Origin: Weizmannia acidilactici
Lineage (GTDB): Bacteria > Bacillota > Bacilli > Bacillales > Bacillaceae_C
Direction: 5' to 3'
DNA length: 64,000 bases
Assembly (NCBI RefSeq): GCF_008974185.1
Contig: NZ_BKZP01000018.1
Location: 1-64,000 of the forward strand
This document shows, piece by piece, positions 9,069 through 18,446 of this stretch (the first letter of the stretch is position 1; the number at the start of each line of letters is the position of its first letter). The notes under the pieces are model-generated. The model did no database searches and had not been told where the DNA came from. It saw only the letters and a program-made list of their open reading frames with translations. The translations under genes and the position numbers were made by a program.

Positions 9069-10886
9069 ATGGTAAACGGGAATAAAGTGCATACCTTGCC
9101 AAGCCGGAATGAAGTCCCGGAAAAACTGACTTGGAAGCTGGAAGATATTTTCCCTACGGATGAAGATTGGAATAAAGAATACGAAGCAGTAAAAGAAAAG
9201 CTGGAAGGGGCCTCTTCGTTCCAGGGAAAACTCGGGGAAAGCGCCGAGCAGCTTTATGCCGCCTTAAAATTCCAGGATGAAGTGACGGAAAGGTTCGGAA
9301 AACTGTATACATATGCGCATATGCGCTATGACCAGGACACAACCAATGCCTTTTACCAAGGGATGGACAGCAAAGCGAAAAGCCTTGCTGCCCAGGTTGG
9401 CAGTGCTTTTGCGTTTATCGTGCCGGAAATCCTGTCAATCGACGTAGCAAAATTGAACAACTTCCTGGAAACATACGAACCGCTGAAGTTATATAAACAT
9501 GCTTTGGAAGAAATCAATGAAATGCGCCCGTATATATTATCCAAAGAAGAAGAGGCGCTGCTTGCCCAGATGTCGGAAGTATTAAATACGTCAAGTACAA
9601 CTTTCGGCATGCTGAACAATGCCGATCTGCAGTTTCCGACAGTTATAGATGAAAACGGCAACGAAGTGCAAATTACGCACGGCCGCTATACGCGGTTATT
9701 GGAAAGCAAAGACCGGCGTGTCCGCAAAGAGGCGTTCCAAAAATTATATGCCATATACGGGCAGTTCACGAACACATTCGCAAGCACCCTCGGCGGCCAG
9801 GTGAAAAAGAACAACGTCGTCGCCCAAATCCGCCATTATGATTCGGCGCGCCAAGCAGCATTGTCGGCTAACCATATTCCGGAAAAAGTCTATGACCAGC
9901 TGGTGGAAACGGTCAATCAGCATTTGGGCCTGTTGCAGCGGTATGTTGCTTTGCGGAAAAAAGTACTGAAACTTGATGAGCTGCATATGTATGATCTTTA
10001 CACACCGCTTGTCCAGGATGTCGATATGGAAGTCACCTACGAAAAGGCGAAAGAAATCGTGCTTGAAGGCCTGCATCCGCTCGGCAAAGAATACCAGGAC
10101 ATTTTAAAACAGGCGTTTGAAAACCGTTGGATCGATGTTGTGGAAAACAAAGGGAAACGGAGCGGCGCCTATTCATCGGGCGCATACGGCACAAATCCGT
10201 ATATTTTGCTGAATTGGCAGGATAATATTGACAATGTTTTCACACTTGCACACGAACTCGGCCACAGCGTTCACAGCTACTATACAAGGAAAAACCAGCC
10301 GTATCCTTACGGGGATTATTCCATTTTCGTGGCGGAAGTGGCTTCGACATGCAACGAAGCGCTTTTGAACGATTATTTGTTAAAAACGATCAAAGACGAG
10401 AAACAGCGCATTTATTTGCTGAACCATTATCTGGAAGGCTTCCGAGGCACCGTTTTCCGCCAGACAATGTTTGCCGAGTTTGAACATTTGATCCACCAAA
10501 AAGCGCAGCACGGTGAAGCGCTGACGGCGGAACTTTTAACAAACGAATATTATAAGCTGAACCAAAAATATTTCGGCGAAAAGGATATTGTGATCGATAA
10601 AGAAATCGGGCTTGAATGGGCGCGCATCCCGCATTTTTATTACAATTATTATGTTTACCAGTATGCGACGGGCTTCAGCGCGGCAACCGCTTTGAGCAAG
10701 CAAATTTTGGAAGAAGGCGGACCGGCCGTCAAACGCTATATCGGCTATTTAAGCGCCGGCAGCTCGGATTACCCGATCGAAGTGCTGAGGAAAGCAGGCG
10801 TCGATATGACGTCCTCCCAGCCGATTGAAGATGCTTTAAAAGTGTTTGAAGAAAAATTAAATGAAATGGAAAGCTTGCTTGGCTGA
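9069..10886 (+). CDS. pepF: Oligoendopeptidase F (M3 metallopeptidase)
   Basis: Cytoplasmic zinc oligopeptidase (605 aa) that cuts short peptides, including those brought in by Opp. The M3 zinc motif HELGHSVHSYY lies near residue 395, with the third ligand glutamate expected about 25 residues later in FVAEVASTCNEALL. The N-terminal half is the helical lobe typical of PepF. ATG 9069 follows a GGAGG at 9057-9061. The position after coiA matches B. subtilis yjbG/pepF. A second M3 enzyme is encoded at 45597-47408. Confidence 0.95.
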   Translation: MVNGNKVHTLPSRNEVPEKLTWKLEDIFPTDEDWNKEYEAVKEKLEGASSFQGKLGESAEQLYAALKFQDEVTERFGKLYTYAHMRYDQDTTNAFYQGMDSKAKSLAAQVGSAFAFIVPEILSIDVAKLNNFLETYEPLKLYKHALEEINEMRPYILSKEEEALLAQMSEVLNTSSTTFGMLNNADLQFPTVIDENGNEVQITHGRYTRLLESKDRRVRKEAFQKLYAIYGQFTNTFASTLGGQVKKNNVVAQIRHYDSARQAALSANHIPEKVYDQLVETVNQHLGLLQRYVALRKKVLKLDELHMYDLYTPLVQDVDMEVTYEKAKEIVLEGLHPLGKEYQDILKQAFENRWIDVVENKGKRSGAYSSGAYGTNPYILLNWQDNIDNVFTLAHELGHSVHSYYTRKNQPYPYGDYSIFVAEVASTCNEALLNDYLLKTIKDEKQRIYLLNHYLEGFRGTVFRQTMFAEFEHLIHQKAQHGEALTAELLTNEYYKLNQKYFGEKDIVIDKEIGLEWARIPHFYYNYYVYQYATGFSAATALSKQILEEGGPAVKRYIGYLSAGSSDYPIEVLRKAGVDMTSSQPIEDALKVFEEKLNEMESLLG

Positions 10887-10893
10887 TGGAATT

Positions 10894-10928
10894 GCGGCGG
10901 CGGATGACCGGCTTCCGCCGCCGCTTTT
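10894..10928 (+). terminator. Very GC-rich terminator of pepF
   Basis: GCGGCGGCGG (10894-10903) pairs perfectly with CCGCCGCCGC (10915-10924), followed by TTTT. It starts 8 bases after the pepF stop. The opposite-strand small gene stops inside its 3' edge. Confidence 0.85.
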
Positions 10929-11127
10929 ACATGCGACGCCGGGCGGATGGCCGGTGGAAGCCTTTAAACGTGTTGCGGCGGTTTAAATACAAGAGCAAAA
11001 CGAAAATTGCCATAAACAAAAGCGGGGAAGTGATGAAAAGGGGCAGCAGTTTCATCAACCCGAACAAATTCAGACAAAATAAAATGGAGAAGCCGGCAGC
11101 CAGCGTTGACAGTTTTAATTTCTTCAT
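10927..11127 (-). CDS. Small hypothetical membrane protein (66 aa)
   Basis: Two hydrophobic segments, at about residues 7-29 and 32-52, are joined by a short turn, and the C-terminus is strongly basic (RRNTFKGFHRPSARRRM). The start at 11127 is chosen because AAGGAG lies 7 bases ahead of it; an upstream in-frame ATG at 11145 lacks a site. The gene lies between pepF and the RoxS sRNA, transcribed against both. I do not recognise a family. The overlapping plus-strand reading frame here is very Arg-rich and looks spurious. Confidence 0.55.
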   Translation of the reverse strand: MKKLKLSTLAAGFSILFCLNLFGLMKLLPLFITSPLLFMAIFVLLLYLNRRNTFKGFHRPSARRRM

Positions 11128-11244
11128 TTGTTGGCTCCTTTGCAAAGTGTTTCATTGCCATTTTATGTTCATGCTCAAAAGAATATGGCAGCAAAGGCGT
11201 GATGAACGAAAATATGACGAATATGTGAACACTTTAACAAGTAC

Positions 11245-11273
11245 TTGCATTCGACATCGTTCAATGATATTAT
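11245..11273 (+). promoter_or_regulatory. Promoter of roxS
   Basis: TTGCAT (11245-11250), 17-base spacer and TATTAT (11268-11273), with a TGn extended -10 at 11265-11267. Start of transcription is predicted near 11280. Just upstream, TGTGAACACTTTAACAAG (about 11224-11241) resembles a degenerate Rex-type inverted repeat; Rex and ResD are known regulators of roxS in B. subtilis. Confidence 0.65.
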
Positions 11274-11279
11274 ATAGAT

Positions 11280-11388
11280 GTGAAGTTGATCACAAGCAAA
11301 CATACCCCTTTGTTTGACCGTGAAAAATTTCTCCCATCCCCTTTGTTCGTGTTGAAAGAGGCCTTGCAAATGCAAGGCCTCTTTCATT
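11280..11388 (+). ncRNA. roxS: Small regulatory RNA RoxS (RsaE)
   Basis: A transcript of about 110 nt, not coding, with the conserved core of the RsaE/RoxS family. It has the two C-rich motifs ACCCCTTTG (11304-11312) and CCATCCCCTTTG (11334-11345), separated by GTGAAAAATTTCTCC. It ends in a perfect 15-base hairpin (11354-11368 with 11371-11385) that includes the sequence GAGGCCTTGCA. In B. subtilis and Staphylococcus aureus this RNA uses its C-rich loops to bind G-rich ribosome sites of central metabolism and redox mRNAs. The location between pepF and yjbH is also that of B. subtilis roxS. Identification rests on remembered sequence conservation, which is strong here. Confidence 0.9.
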
Positions 11389-11605
11389 ATAACTTTTGGA
11401 GAGCGGTTAAGGAACTTTTTTTAAGAGGTCACAAAGTCCATTTCAAAGATCCTGCGTTAAAAACCATCTCAGCGGGAAAACAATGCCGAAATGTCCGTTA
11501 GAGACGGGATGAAGGACAAAATCAAGGAAATCCGCTCCCGAATGTCCTTCACCCCAAATACAGCCGATGCAACATAAAAGCCTGTCTTAAAAATCTTCAT
11601 CAATT

Positions 11606-11640
11606 AAAAAACCCCCGTTGTGAATAAATGGGAGGGGGTT
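11606..11640 (-). terminator. Terminator of yjbI-yjbH, overlapping the yjbH stop
   Basis: On the minus strand AACCCCC pairs with GGGGGTT and is followed by a T tract. The 5' arm begins inside the yjbH TAA codon. Confidence 0.75.
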
Positions 11641-12493
11641 AGCTGATATATTTCCAAAACGAGCCGTGCTTGCCGTTTATTTTTTGTACTTTTTGCTGTA
11701 AAACGAGTTTCTTCAGTTCTTTTTCCGCCTCATGGATAGGCATATCATAAACGACCGAAATTTCTTTTGATGCCACGATCCCAAAAAACTTCAAAAAATC
11801 TTCCAATGGTGGCAGCGGCATCGGGGCAGGGCGTTTGCCCAGCATTTCCTGAAGGACCTGGACATAAACATCATAGGAATAAAGGCCGGAAATTTTTAAT
11901 CCTTCATCTTCAATATTCTCATTAAAGAAAACGAGAGACGGGCTTTCGGTCACTTCCATTTCCGAAGTAATTTTTAAATCGCACTGAAATGCCTTTGCCG
12001 CGCTTTCGGAATGGATATCTTGCAAAAATTCATCCACATCCAATGAGGCTTCTTTCGCACATTCCAATAAAATATCAATATCCGATATATTTTGCTTTTC
12101 AAGGAAAACGAGTTCCTGCACTTTCCGCAAAAACCGTAATCCCTGTTTCTTCCCCTGGAGTTCGGCTGCCTTAATGGCGATTGAAACAATATATGGCGAA
12201 GTAATCGGATTCTCGATCCACAAACTTCCATCACAGGACATTCCTGTCCGGCTGGCCGTTTTTTCCCAATAATCCACCATTGCTTCATGCTTTTTCGGAT
12301 TGTCATTTAAATTAGCCAGCTTACCGATCAGCACGTGCCTGAACCGGAAATAGATGCCATATTCCAGTCGCAGTTTTTTTAAAATCGGCTCAAGCGCCCA
12401 GCATTCCGGGCAAAGCGGATCAACAAATACATAAATTTCCAGTGGTTTTGGCAAACAGCCGGTATGTTTCATAAAATCAAGCATGTTTTTCAA
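11639..12493 (-). CDS. spxH: ClpXP adaptor protein SpxH (YjbH), DsbA-like fold
   Basis: SpxH/YjbH (284 aa) binds Spx and hands it to ClpXP for degradation; disulfide stress relieves this. The thioredoxin/DsbA-like domain starts at about residue 18 with [11 protein letters not shown], a CxxC near Cys28-Cys31. The C-terminal third is the winged-helix-like Spx-binding region of the family. It overlaps the 3' end of yjbI by 4 bases, so the two are one operon, as in B. subtilis. Together with spx 5 kb away, the window holds both regulator and adaptor. Confidence 0.94.
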   Translation of the reverse strand: MKNMLDFMKHTGCLPKPLEIYVFVDPLCPECWALEPILKKLRLEYGIYFRFRHVLIGKLANLNDNPKKHEAMVDYWEKTASRTGMSCDGSLWIENPITSPYIVSIAIKAAELQGKKQGLRFLRKVQELVFLEKQNISDIDILLECAKEASLDVDEFLQDIHSESAAKAFQCDLKITSEMEVTESPSLVFFNENIEDEGLKISGLYSYDVYVQVLQEMLGKRPAPMPLPPLEDFLKFFGIVASKEISVVYDMPIHEAEKELKKLVLQQKVQKINGKHGSFWKYIS

Positions 12494-12891
12494 TTTCCGT
12501 CACCCGGTACTTGATCCGGAGTATTCACCATATGCTGTGCGGTCAATACAAGCCTTGAAAAAAAGAAATCGCGGACTTCTCCTTCCAAACCCACTTCATC
12601 CATTGCGCCGCTCATGCAGGACAGCCATGCTTTTGCACGCTTCGGCGTAATTTCGTGCGGCAAGTGCCGCGCCCGCAGCATCGGGTGGCCGTGTTCTTCG
12701 GTATAGAGGGGCGGCCCACCTAAAAACTGTGTCAGAAACTGTTTTTGTTTCCTGGCAACTTCCGTTAAATCTTCAGGAAAAATCTGAATTAAATCCGGAT
12801 GTTTTGCTACCCGCTTGTAAAATGCATCGACAAGTTGGCCGAGTTTTTCTCCCCCGATGACATCATACGGCACAGTTTTCTTTCCCATCAT
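12490..12891 (-). CDS. yjbI: Truncated hemoglobin YjbI
   Basis: Group II truncated globin (133 aa from the chosen start), a small heme protein thought to bind oxygen or peroxide and, in B. subtilis, to protect or assist SpxH. Globin landmarks are [11 protein letters not shown] (helices A/B), the FPEDL region, and [10 protein letters not shown], which contains the proximal heme-ligand histidine. The start at 12891 is favoured by AAAAAGGAG ten bases upstream; an in-frame ATG at 12921 would add ten basic residues. It shares an operon with spxH. Confidence 0.93.
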   Translation of the reverse strand: MMGKKTVPYDVIGGEKLGQLVDAFYKRVAKHPDLIQIFPEDLTEVARKQKQFLTQFLGGPPLYTEEHGHPMLRARHLPHEITPKRAKAWLSCMSGAMDEVGLEGEVRDFFFSRLVLTAQHMVNTPDQVPGDGN

Positions 12892-13145
12892 AGAATAACT
12901 GCTCCTTTTTCTTGTTTTCATCTTGCTTATATGCTTAATACGCAGGACAGGATTTTATTTCAAAATTTTTGTCGAATGTTCTTCCATTTGTACGTTTATT
13001 TTATCAAAGGGGACGGGACTAACTCAAACAATCCGCTTTTTTACATCAATTACCTCAGGCGATACCGGCCCGCTTTTCCCGGTTTTTCCTGATATAGACA
13101 GCCCGCCCCCAGCTTACTGGTGCGTGGAATAACCGTTATTTCATG

Positions 13146-13172
13146 AAAAATGCCGCACAGGCGGCGTTTTTT
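13146..13172 (-). terminator. Terminator after cwlQ (usable in both directions)
   Basis: GCCGC (13152-13156) and GCGGC (13161-13165) with a four-base loop, flanked by A and T tracts. It lies just beyond the cwlQ stop. The rest of the 12892-13180 gap shows nothing recognisable. Confidence 0.65.
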
Positions 13173-13180
13173 CGGTCAGG

Positions 13181-14011
13181 TTATGTTAAATTGTCCATGA
13201 TTGAAGCAACGTAATTTTGTGTTTCTTTAAATGGCGGGATACCCCCATACCGGTCGACGTTTGCCGGTCCCGCATTATAGGCGGCGAGGGCCAGTTGTAC
13301 ATTGTCATTGTATTTGTCTAATAGGGTCTTTAGATACTTTGTGCCGGCATCCACATTTTGTCCGGGATCCATTACATCTGTAACGCCAAGGCTGGCGGCA
13401 GTACCGGGCATGAGCTGCATTAGGCCGGCTGCGCCTGCCGAACTGACAGCATCCGTTTTAAAATCGGATTCTTGTTGGATCACCGCTTTGATAAGATTTT
13501 CCGGCACGCCGTATTTTTCGGATGCCCGCGAAATAATCGAGCTGAGATCTTTTGGAATGCTGCCGCCATCTGTTGCATCCGTGTTTGTATTGGAAGCATC
13601 CTTTGAACTGATGCCGGATTGATCTGAAGAATCCGCCGCAGTTGTATATCCGGCCAAATTTGAAAGTAGCGGACTTCCGGCTAAAGCGTATAAAGCTGTA
13701 GCGGATGAATCTGAACCGGAACCCATATCCCCGGCTGAATACGGAAGCAGCGGGCTGCTCAAAGCATTCAACCCCATTAAAGCATATAGAGCTGCGGCCG
13801 AAGAGTCCGTCCCGGAACTTGCATTTCCGGACGAAGAATCCCCCTGGCTGCTTCCTGATTCGTTTTCCAAAGTTTCCTCAATCAAAAGCGACAGCATTTC
13901 CTGAAAGAGGGAGGAGGTGCTTCCCGTTCCAATGGAAGAAGTGTTGCCTAAAGAAAGCGACTGCAACGCTTGCATTTCCATGAATGATGCTAACTGGCTG
14001 ATGGTCGTCAT
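13181..14011 (-). CDS. cwlQ: Lytic transglycosylase CwlQ (YjbJ), SLT domain
   Basis: Peptidoglycan lytic enzyme (276 aa). The C-terminal SLT domain starts at about residue 155. It has the catalytic glutamate in QQESDF (Glu181), then the AGLMQLMPGTA block, the LALAAYNAGPANVDRYGGIP block and a terminal NYVASIM helix. The first 150 residues are Ser/Gly/Asp-rich low complexity without an obvious signal peptide. They contain two related segments, SSAAALYALMGLNALSSPLL and SSATALYALAGSPLLSNLAG, about 30 residues apart. B. subtilis CwlQ is clearly shorter, so the spacer looks expanded. The gene order with yjbK matches B. subtilis. Confidence 0.88.
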   Translation of the reverse strand: MTTISQLASFMEMQALQSLSLGNTSSIGTGSTSSLFQEMLSLLIEETLENESGSSQGDSSSGNASSGTDSSAAALYALMGLNALSSPLLPYSAGDMGSGSDSSATALYALAGSPLLSNLAGYTTAADSSDQSGISSKDASNTNTDATDGGSIPKDLSSIISRASEKYGVPENLIKAVIQQESDFKTDAVSSAGAAGLMQLMPGTAASLGVTDVMDPGQNVDAGTKYLKTLLDKYNDNVQLALAAYNAGPANVDRYGGIPPFKETQNYVASIMDNLT

Positions 14012-14014
14012 GAC

Positions 14015-14596
14015 TTACTGCTCCTTTAATTTTGTTTCATAAAAACGGAGAACTTTACTTTTTGCCGGATGGTACGGGATGCCGTACTGATCCAGCAATG
14101 TTATAAAATGTTTTGTGCCTGTTTCCAGTGAACTTACTTCATATTCTAACTCAAAATCTTCTTTGTTCAAATAGAAATTATGGTCGAACACGAGGATGCC
14201 GCCTTTAAATCCCGTTTCGGCGCGCTTTGTGGCAAGCGTGCCGAAATATTCCAGATTTTCGGCCGGCACTCCGAGCACCGCCAATTTTTCGTATACTTCA
14301 CCTTCCGGAAATGTGCTGCCCGTGATCATGTGCTGAAAATCTTCTTCCCCGATCAATTGGTTTGTTTCCAAAAGCCCGACATGTTCCGGCGTTTTTAGCG
14401 TAAGTTGGAAGCCGCCCGCCTTCTTCCGCACCCGCAGCGCAGATTTTAAGCTTCTTAAAGCAAAATCAGGGGTATCAAAATAAAAATTTTCCTGCAAAGT
14501 AAAATCTTCCTCCTGCATGCCAAATGCTCCGGCAATGTGGTAAAAATCTTTTTTGGAAACTAAATTTTTCAGTTCAATTTCAATTTCTTTGCCCAT
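14015..14596 (-). CDS. yjbK: CYTH-domain protein YjbK
   Basis: CYTH family protein (193 aa), a triphosphate tunnel fold that binds and may hydrolyse inorganic triphosphate or related compounds. The signature ExExK is at the N-terminus (EIEIELK, residues 4-10). Further basic and acidic strands follow, such as LRVRKKAGGFQLTLK near residue 75 and VFDHNFYLNKEDFELEYE near 135. It is directly upstream of cwlQ (3-base gap). The exact substrate is unknown. Confidence 0.85.
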   Translation of the reverse strand: MGKEIEIELKNLVSKKDFYHIAGAFGMQEEDFTLQENFYFDTPDFALRSLKSALRVRKKAGGFQLTLKTPEHVGLLETNQLIGEEDFQHMITGSTFPEGEVYEKLAVLGVPAENLEYFGTLATKRAETGFKGGILVFDHNFYLNKEDFELEYEVSSLETGTKHFITLLDQYGIPYHPAKSKVLRFYETKLKEQ

Positions 14597-14761
14597 TTCC
14601 TGGCCTCCCGTCCAAACTTCATTATACTAAAGGGATCATCGGTGTGAAAGTGTCTATCCCGGATGAGTTATGGTAAAATAAAAGGTGGCTGCATATTGAT
14701 TCCGGCTGCTGCCCGGTTTTTCCGGCAGCCTAAGGAGGGTAAAGTACAGGAGGAGAGAGTG

Positions 14762-15145
14762 TTGCGCAAAATCATTGAACTAGGACGACCTGAATGGGAA
14801 GGGGATACACTTGTGCTGCATTGCAGTGATCCGTCCGTTTCACTGGAGCATCTTAGGCCATGCGGGCAGATGATTGTCGACTCGGATGCCTGTGCATTCA
14901 TCTATTTGGCTGAAGTTGATGGAGAAGATGATTATACATATTTATTTTTGCCCGTTCCTGTTTGGCATGGGCTCCGGTCAGCTGTATTAGAACATAAAAG
15001 GGTTGTTGCTGTTTCAAAAGATGCAAAATTGGAACTTGTACAGCTGGAAGATGAATTCCGGTATTTGCTGGAAAACATCCGGGGCAATAGCAATTACGGC
15101 AATAAGATGCTGGAAAATGTGGAGGCCATTTTCAGCGTGGAATGA
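14762..15145 (+). CDS. yjbL: Conserved hypothetical protein YjbL
   Basis: Protein of about 127 aa at the yjbL position, between divergently read yjbK and sasB. It is soluble, acidic and without a motif I recognise; LRPCGQMIVDSDACAFIYL and LENIRGNSNYGNKMLENVEA are notable blocks. AGGAGG at 14748-14753 suits TTG 14762 best (8 bases); GTG 14759 is an alternative. Identification rests on synteny. Confidence 0.75.
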   Translation: MRKIIELGRPEWEGDTLVLHCSDPSVSLEHLRPCGQMIVDSDACAFIYLAEVDGEDDYTYLFLPVPVWHGLRSAVLEHKRVVAVSKDAKLELVQLEDEFRYLLENIRGNSNYGNKMLENVEAIFSVE

Positions 15146-15167
15146 GATCCAAAGAGGTGAAGGGGAT

Positions 15168-15812
15168 ATGGCAATGGCAGACTGGGATGAATTTTTAACC
15201 CCGTATAAACAGGCTGTTGATGAATTGAAAGTGAAGTTAAAAGGCATGCGCGCCCAATTCGAAAAAGAGCACACCCATTCCCCAATCGAATTTGTCACAG
15301 GGCGTGTGAAGCCGGTCGCAAGCATTATCGAAAAAGCGGCCATGAAAGGCATCCCGCTTGACCGGCTTGAGGAAGAAATGCAGGATATTGCCGGGCTCAG
15401 GATGATGTGCCAATTTGTCGATGATATTAAAATTGTCGTCGGACTGCTGCGGCGGCGGAACGATTTCCGGATCGTCGAAGAAAAAGACTACATTTCCAAT
15501 AAAAAACCGAGCGGCTATCGTTCGTACCATGTCATCATAGAATACCCGGTGCAGACGATCCGCGGGGAAAAGAAAATTCTGGCGGAAATCCAAATCCGTA
15601 CATTGGCAATGAATTTTTGGGCAACGATCGAGCATTCTTTAAATTACAAATATAAGGGCAGGTTTCCGGAAGAGATCAACATGCGGCTGAAACGGGCCGC
15701 CGAAGCCGCTTTCCGCCTTGATGAAGAAATGTCGGAAATTCGAGAAGAAATCCAGGAAGCGCAAATGTATTTTACGAAAAACAAAGAACAAGCTGACCAA
15801 AAGTCGCAATAA
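15168..15812 (+). CDS. sasB: Small alarmone synthetase SasB (YjbM/RelQ)
   Basis: Single-domain (p)ppGpp synthetase (214 aa), without the hydrolase domain of Rel. It carries the RelA/SpoT synthetase core: [13 protein letters not shown] (GTP/ATP-binding side), the [11 protein letters not shown] block, [15 protein letters not shown], and [23 protein letters not shown]. The C-terminal helices after residue 165 match the tetramer-forming tail of RelQ. Its location before NAD kinase matches B. subtilis yjbM. The start ATG 15168 follows GAGGTGAAGGG. Confidence 0.94.
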   Translation: MAMADWDEFLTPYKQAVDELKVKLKGMRAQFEKEHTHSPIEFVTGRVKPVASIIEKAAMKGIPLDRLEEEMQDIAGLRMMCQFVDDIKIVVGLLRRRNDFRIVEEKDYISNKKPSGYRSYHVIIEYPVQTIRGEKKILAEIQIRTLAMNFWATIEHSLNYKYKGRFPEEINMRLKRAAEAAFRLDEEMSEIREEIQEAQMYFTKNKEQADQKSQ

Positions 15813-15865
15813 AACTGCTATACTGTTGCAGAAGTAACTTGGAGGATGGGGGGAAGTTGAACGAA

Positions 15866-16660
15866 ATGAAATTTGCAATCACTTCAAAAGGGGATACGGA
15901 ATCCAATATTTGGATGCAACAAATTCGAACATACTTGCAGGATTCCGGGCTTGTGTATAATGAGGCACAGCCGGATATCGTCGTTTCGGTCGGCGGGGAC
16001 GGTACGCTTTTGTATGCTTTTCACAGGTACAGTTCGCGGCTCGACCGGACCGCTTTTGTCGGGGTGCACACCGGCCACCTCGGCTTTTATGCCGACTGGG
16101 TGCCGGATGAAATTGAGGAGCTGGTGGACGCGATCGCGCATAAAACGTATAACACGGTTGAATACCCCCTTCTTGAAGCAAAAATCTCATATGAGCACGG
16201 CGGTCTGGAGACGAGGTATCTCGCTTTAAACGAATCGACGGTGAAATGCGTGGACGGTACTTTTGTGATTGACGTTGAAATCAACGGGCAGCATTTTGAA
16301 CGTTTCCGCGGCGACGGCCTGTGCCTCGCCACGCCGTCCGGGAGTACAGCTTACAACAAGGCGCTTGGCGGAGCAATTGTCCATCCGTCTCTGCAGTCCA
16401 TCCAATTAACGGAAATGGCTTCAATCAACAATAAAGTGTTCCGGACGATCGGTTCCCCGCTCATTTTGCCGGCCCATCATACATGTGTGTTAAAACCGGT
16501 TCGGCAGAAAGATTTTCTTGTGACGATCGACCATTTGACGCTGCTCCATAAAGAAGTGCGGGCAATCCAATACCGTGTGGCAAAGGAAAAAATCCGCTTT
16601 GCCCGCTTTAGGCCGCTTCCTTTTTGGAAAAGGGTGCACGATTCTTTTATATCAGATTAG
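15866..16660 (+). CDS. nadF: NAD kinase
   Basis: Phosphorylates NAD to NADP in the cytoplasm (264 aa). The GGDGT motif ([15 protein letters not shown], near residue 45) binds the nucleotide phosphate. The second diagnostic block near residues 145-165 is [17 protein letters not shown]. The start at [10 protein letters not shown] matches the usual N-terminus of the Bacillus enzyme (also called ppnKA); a TTG nine bases earlier has a closer purine-rich site and cannot be excluded. It is followed directly by the pseudouridine synthase gene. Confidence 0.95.
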   Translation: MKFAITSKGDTESNIWMQQIRTYLQDSGLVYNEAQPDIVVSVGGDGTLLYAFHRYSSRLDRTAFVGVHTGHLGFYADWVPDEIEELVDAIAHKTYNTVEYPLLEAKISYEHGGLETRYLALNESTVKCVDGTFVIDVEINGQHFERFRGDGLCLATPSGSTAYNKALGGAIVHPSLQSIQLTEMASINNKVFRTIGSPLILPAHHTCVLKPVRQKDFLVTIDHLTLLHKEVRAIQYRVAKEKIRFARFRPLPFWKRVHDSFISD

Positions 16661-16668
16661 GTGAAAAG

Positions 16669-17547
16669 ATGTCCCGATTGAGTTTGACGTGGCAAATTGC
16701 AGAACATGAGGCGTGCCAGGAATTAAAACAGTTTTTGAAAATGCACCATATCTCAAAGAGGGCGCTTGCGGATATAAAATTCCGCGGCGGCACGATTTTG
16801 GTGAACGGACGGGAAAAAACGGTCCGTTACGTGCTGCGGACAGGCGATGAGGTGTCTGTTATTTTTCCGAAAGAAACCCCGAGCCGTTCGCTCCAGCCGG
16901 AAAACATCCCATTTGAGCGCGTGTACGAAGATGAGAGTGTGCTTGTCGCCAACAAACCGGCATCCATGAATACAATCCCGTCGCGTGAGCATCCGTCCGG
17001 AAGCCTTGCGAATGCCGTGATGGGGTATTACCGGGAAAACGGGATCGAATCCGCCATCCACATTGTAACGCGGCTGGACCGGAATACGTCCGGGCTTGTG
17101 CTCATTGCAAAAAACCGCTATGTGCATTATTTGTTCAGCCTGATGCAACAGAACCGCCGTATCCGCCGCACATACGAAGCACTGGCGGAAGGCATTTTTA
17201 CGGAAAAAAGCGGCACCGTTGAAGCGCCGATCGGCAGGAAAGATACAAGCATCATTGAACGCGAAGTGAGGGAGGACGGCCAATTTGCCCGGACCCATTT
17301 CGAGGTAGTCCGCCAGTATCCGGCGTTTGCACATGTGAAGCTAAGGCTTGACACCGGACGGACGCATCAAATCCGCGTGCATTTATCCTATATCGGCCAT
17401 CCGCTTGTGGGTGATGAGCTGTATGGCGGCAGTACAGCTCTATATCCCCGGCAGGCGCTTCACTGCAGCGCGCTCCGGTTCGAGCACCCGGTTTCAGGGC
17501 GGGAAATGAGTTTTCATTTGGAGCCGCCATTTTTAGGTATATTATAA
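16669..17547 (+). CDS. yjbO: RluA-family pseudouridine synthase YjbO
   Basis: RNA pseudouridine synthase of the RluA/RluD family (292 aa). An S4-like N-terminus (residues 15-75, ISKRALADIKFRGGTILVNG) precedes the catalytic domain. The catalytic aspartate is in HIVTRLDRNTSGL near residue 140, and the LDTGRTHQIRVHLSYIGHP block is intact. The RNA target is not known from sequence. It starts 9 bases after the NAD kinase stop, so the two are likely cotranscribed, as in B. subtilis. Confidence 0.92.
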   Translation: MSRLSLTWQIAEHEACQELKQFLKMHHISKRALADIKFRGGTILVNGREKTVRYVLRTGDEVSVIFPKETPSRSLQPENIPFERVYEDESVLVANKPASMNTIPSREHPSGSLANAVMGYYRENGIESAIHIVTRLDRNTSGLVLIAKNRYVHYLFSLMQQNRRIRRTYEALAEGIFTEKSGTVEAPIGRKDTSIIEREVREDGQFARTHFEVVRQYPAFAHVKLRLDTGRTHQIRVHLSYIGHPLVGDELYGGSTALYPRQALHCSALRFEHPVSGREMSFHLEPPFLGIL

Positions 17548-17627
17548 ACCTGGAAGAAAAGAATGGTAGATTCCCGATGGTCCGGATGTATTCCCGGCCG
17601 TTTCATGTTTTTCAAAATCATGCCCGG

Positions 17628-18365
17628 TTAATCATACGCCCTGAATTTTTCTTCCACATACGGCATGGAGGAGGGGACGGATACCGTTTCCATTTCAGGG
17701 TACCGCAGTGCTGTCAGTTTTCCGCCGAATACACAGCCGGTGTCAATATTGACGGTATGGCCGATAAACCGCGGTTCTTTTACAGGTGTGTGGCCGTACA
17801 CAATCCAGCTTTTCCCCCTGTCTTCTTTTGCCCAGTCACGGCGCACCGGTGTCCCGTCCGGATGTTTTTCCCCGGTAATGTCGCCGTAAAGGACAAAAGT
17901 TTGAACCGCTTTGTTCATGCGGCCGATGTCCCGGCGCCGGATGCCGGCATGGGCGATAATCAAGTTTTTGTCGTCCAAAACCCGGTAAAGCGGGGACTTT
18001 TCATATAGGTCTATAAATTGCCTCCGGTGCCGCGCCTGTTCTTTGGCCGGGAGCGCGTTATACTCTGCGACGGTCGTTTCAAGCCCGTGCGTCTGCTGGA
18101 CATTTCTGCCCAAAAAATAACGGTAAAGCTTATTGCAGTGGTTGCCGGGAACGTAAATGCCGAGCCTTTTTTTCCACAGCCGCCATACAGTGTCAGCCAC
18201 TTTCAAAGATGCCGGGCCGCGGTCGGTTAAATCACCGACAAACCCGACGATCCGCCCATCTGGATGGACAGGAATGCCGTTTTTCCAGCTGTACCCTAAT
18301 TTTTCCGTCAGTTCCTTAAACTCCGGCATGCATCCGTGAATATCACCGATAATATCAATCTTCAT
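17628..18365 (-). CDS. prpE: Metallophosphatase PrpE
   Basis: PPP-family metallophosphoesterase (245 aa), annotated in B. subtilis as a diadenosine tetraphosphate hydrolase and protein phosphatase with a role in spore germination. All metal motifs are visible in order: [24 protein letters not shown], and GHTPV. The gene is convergent with yjbO and divergent from fabI, as in B. subtilis yjbP. The start follows GGAGAG on the minus strand. Confidence 0.92.
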   Translation of the reverse strand: MKIDIIGDIHGCMPEFKELTEKLGYSWKNGIPVHPDGRIVGFVGDLTDRGPASLKVADTVWRLWKKRLGIYVPGNHCNKLYRYFLGRNVQQTHGLETTVAEYNALPAKEQARHRRQFIDLYEKSPLYRVLDDKNLIIAHAGIRRRDIGRMNKAVQTFVLYGDITGEKHPDGTPVRRDWAKEDRGKSWIVYGHTPVKEPRFIGHTVNIDTGCVFGGKLTALRYPEMETVSVPSSMPYVEEKFRAYD

Positions 18366-18446
18366 AAAACTCTCTCCTTATTTAACAACACACTATATTA
18401 TTTTACTTTTACCCGGAAAACATATACAAAGAAAACGCAGCTGTGC

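Noticed and set aside
10886-11317. Long plus-strand frame after pepF (about 143 codons)
   Set aside because: It is extremely Arg/Lys-rich at the start because it reads through the GC-rich terminator. It lacks a start site and overlaps the better-supported minus-strand membrane protein and the roxS promoter.
18157-18339. Plus frames opposite prpE
   Set aside because: They lie antisense to an intact metallophosphatase with all motifs and have no start sites.
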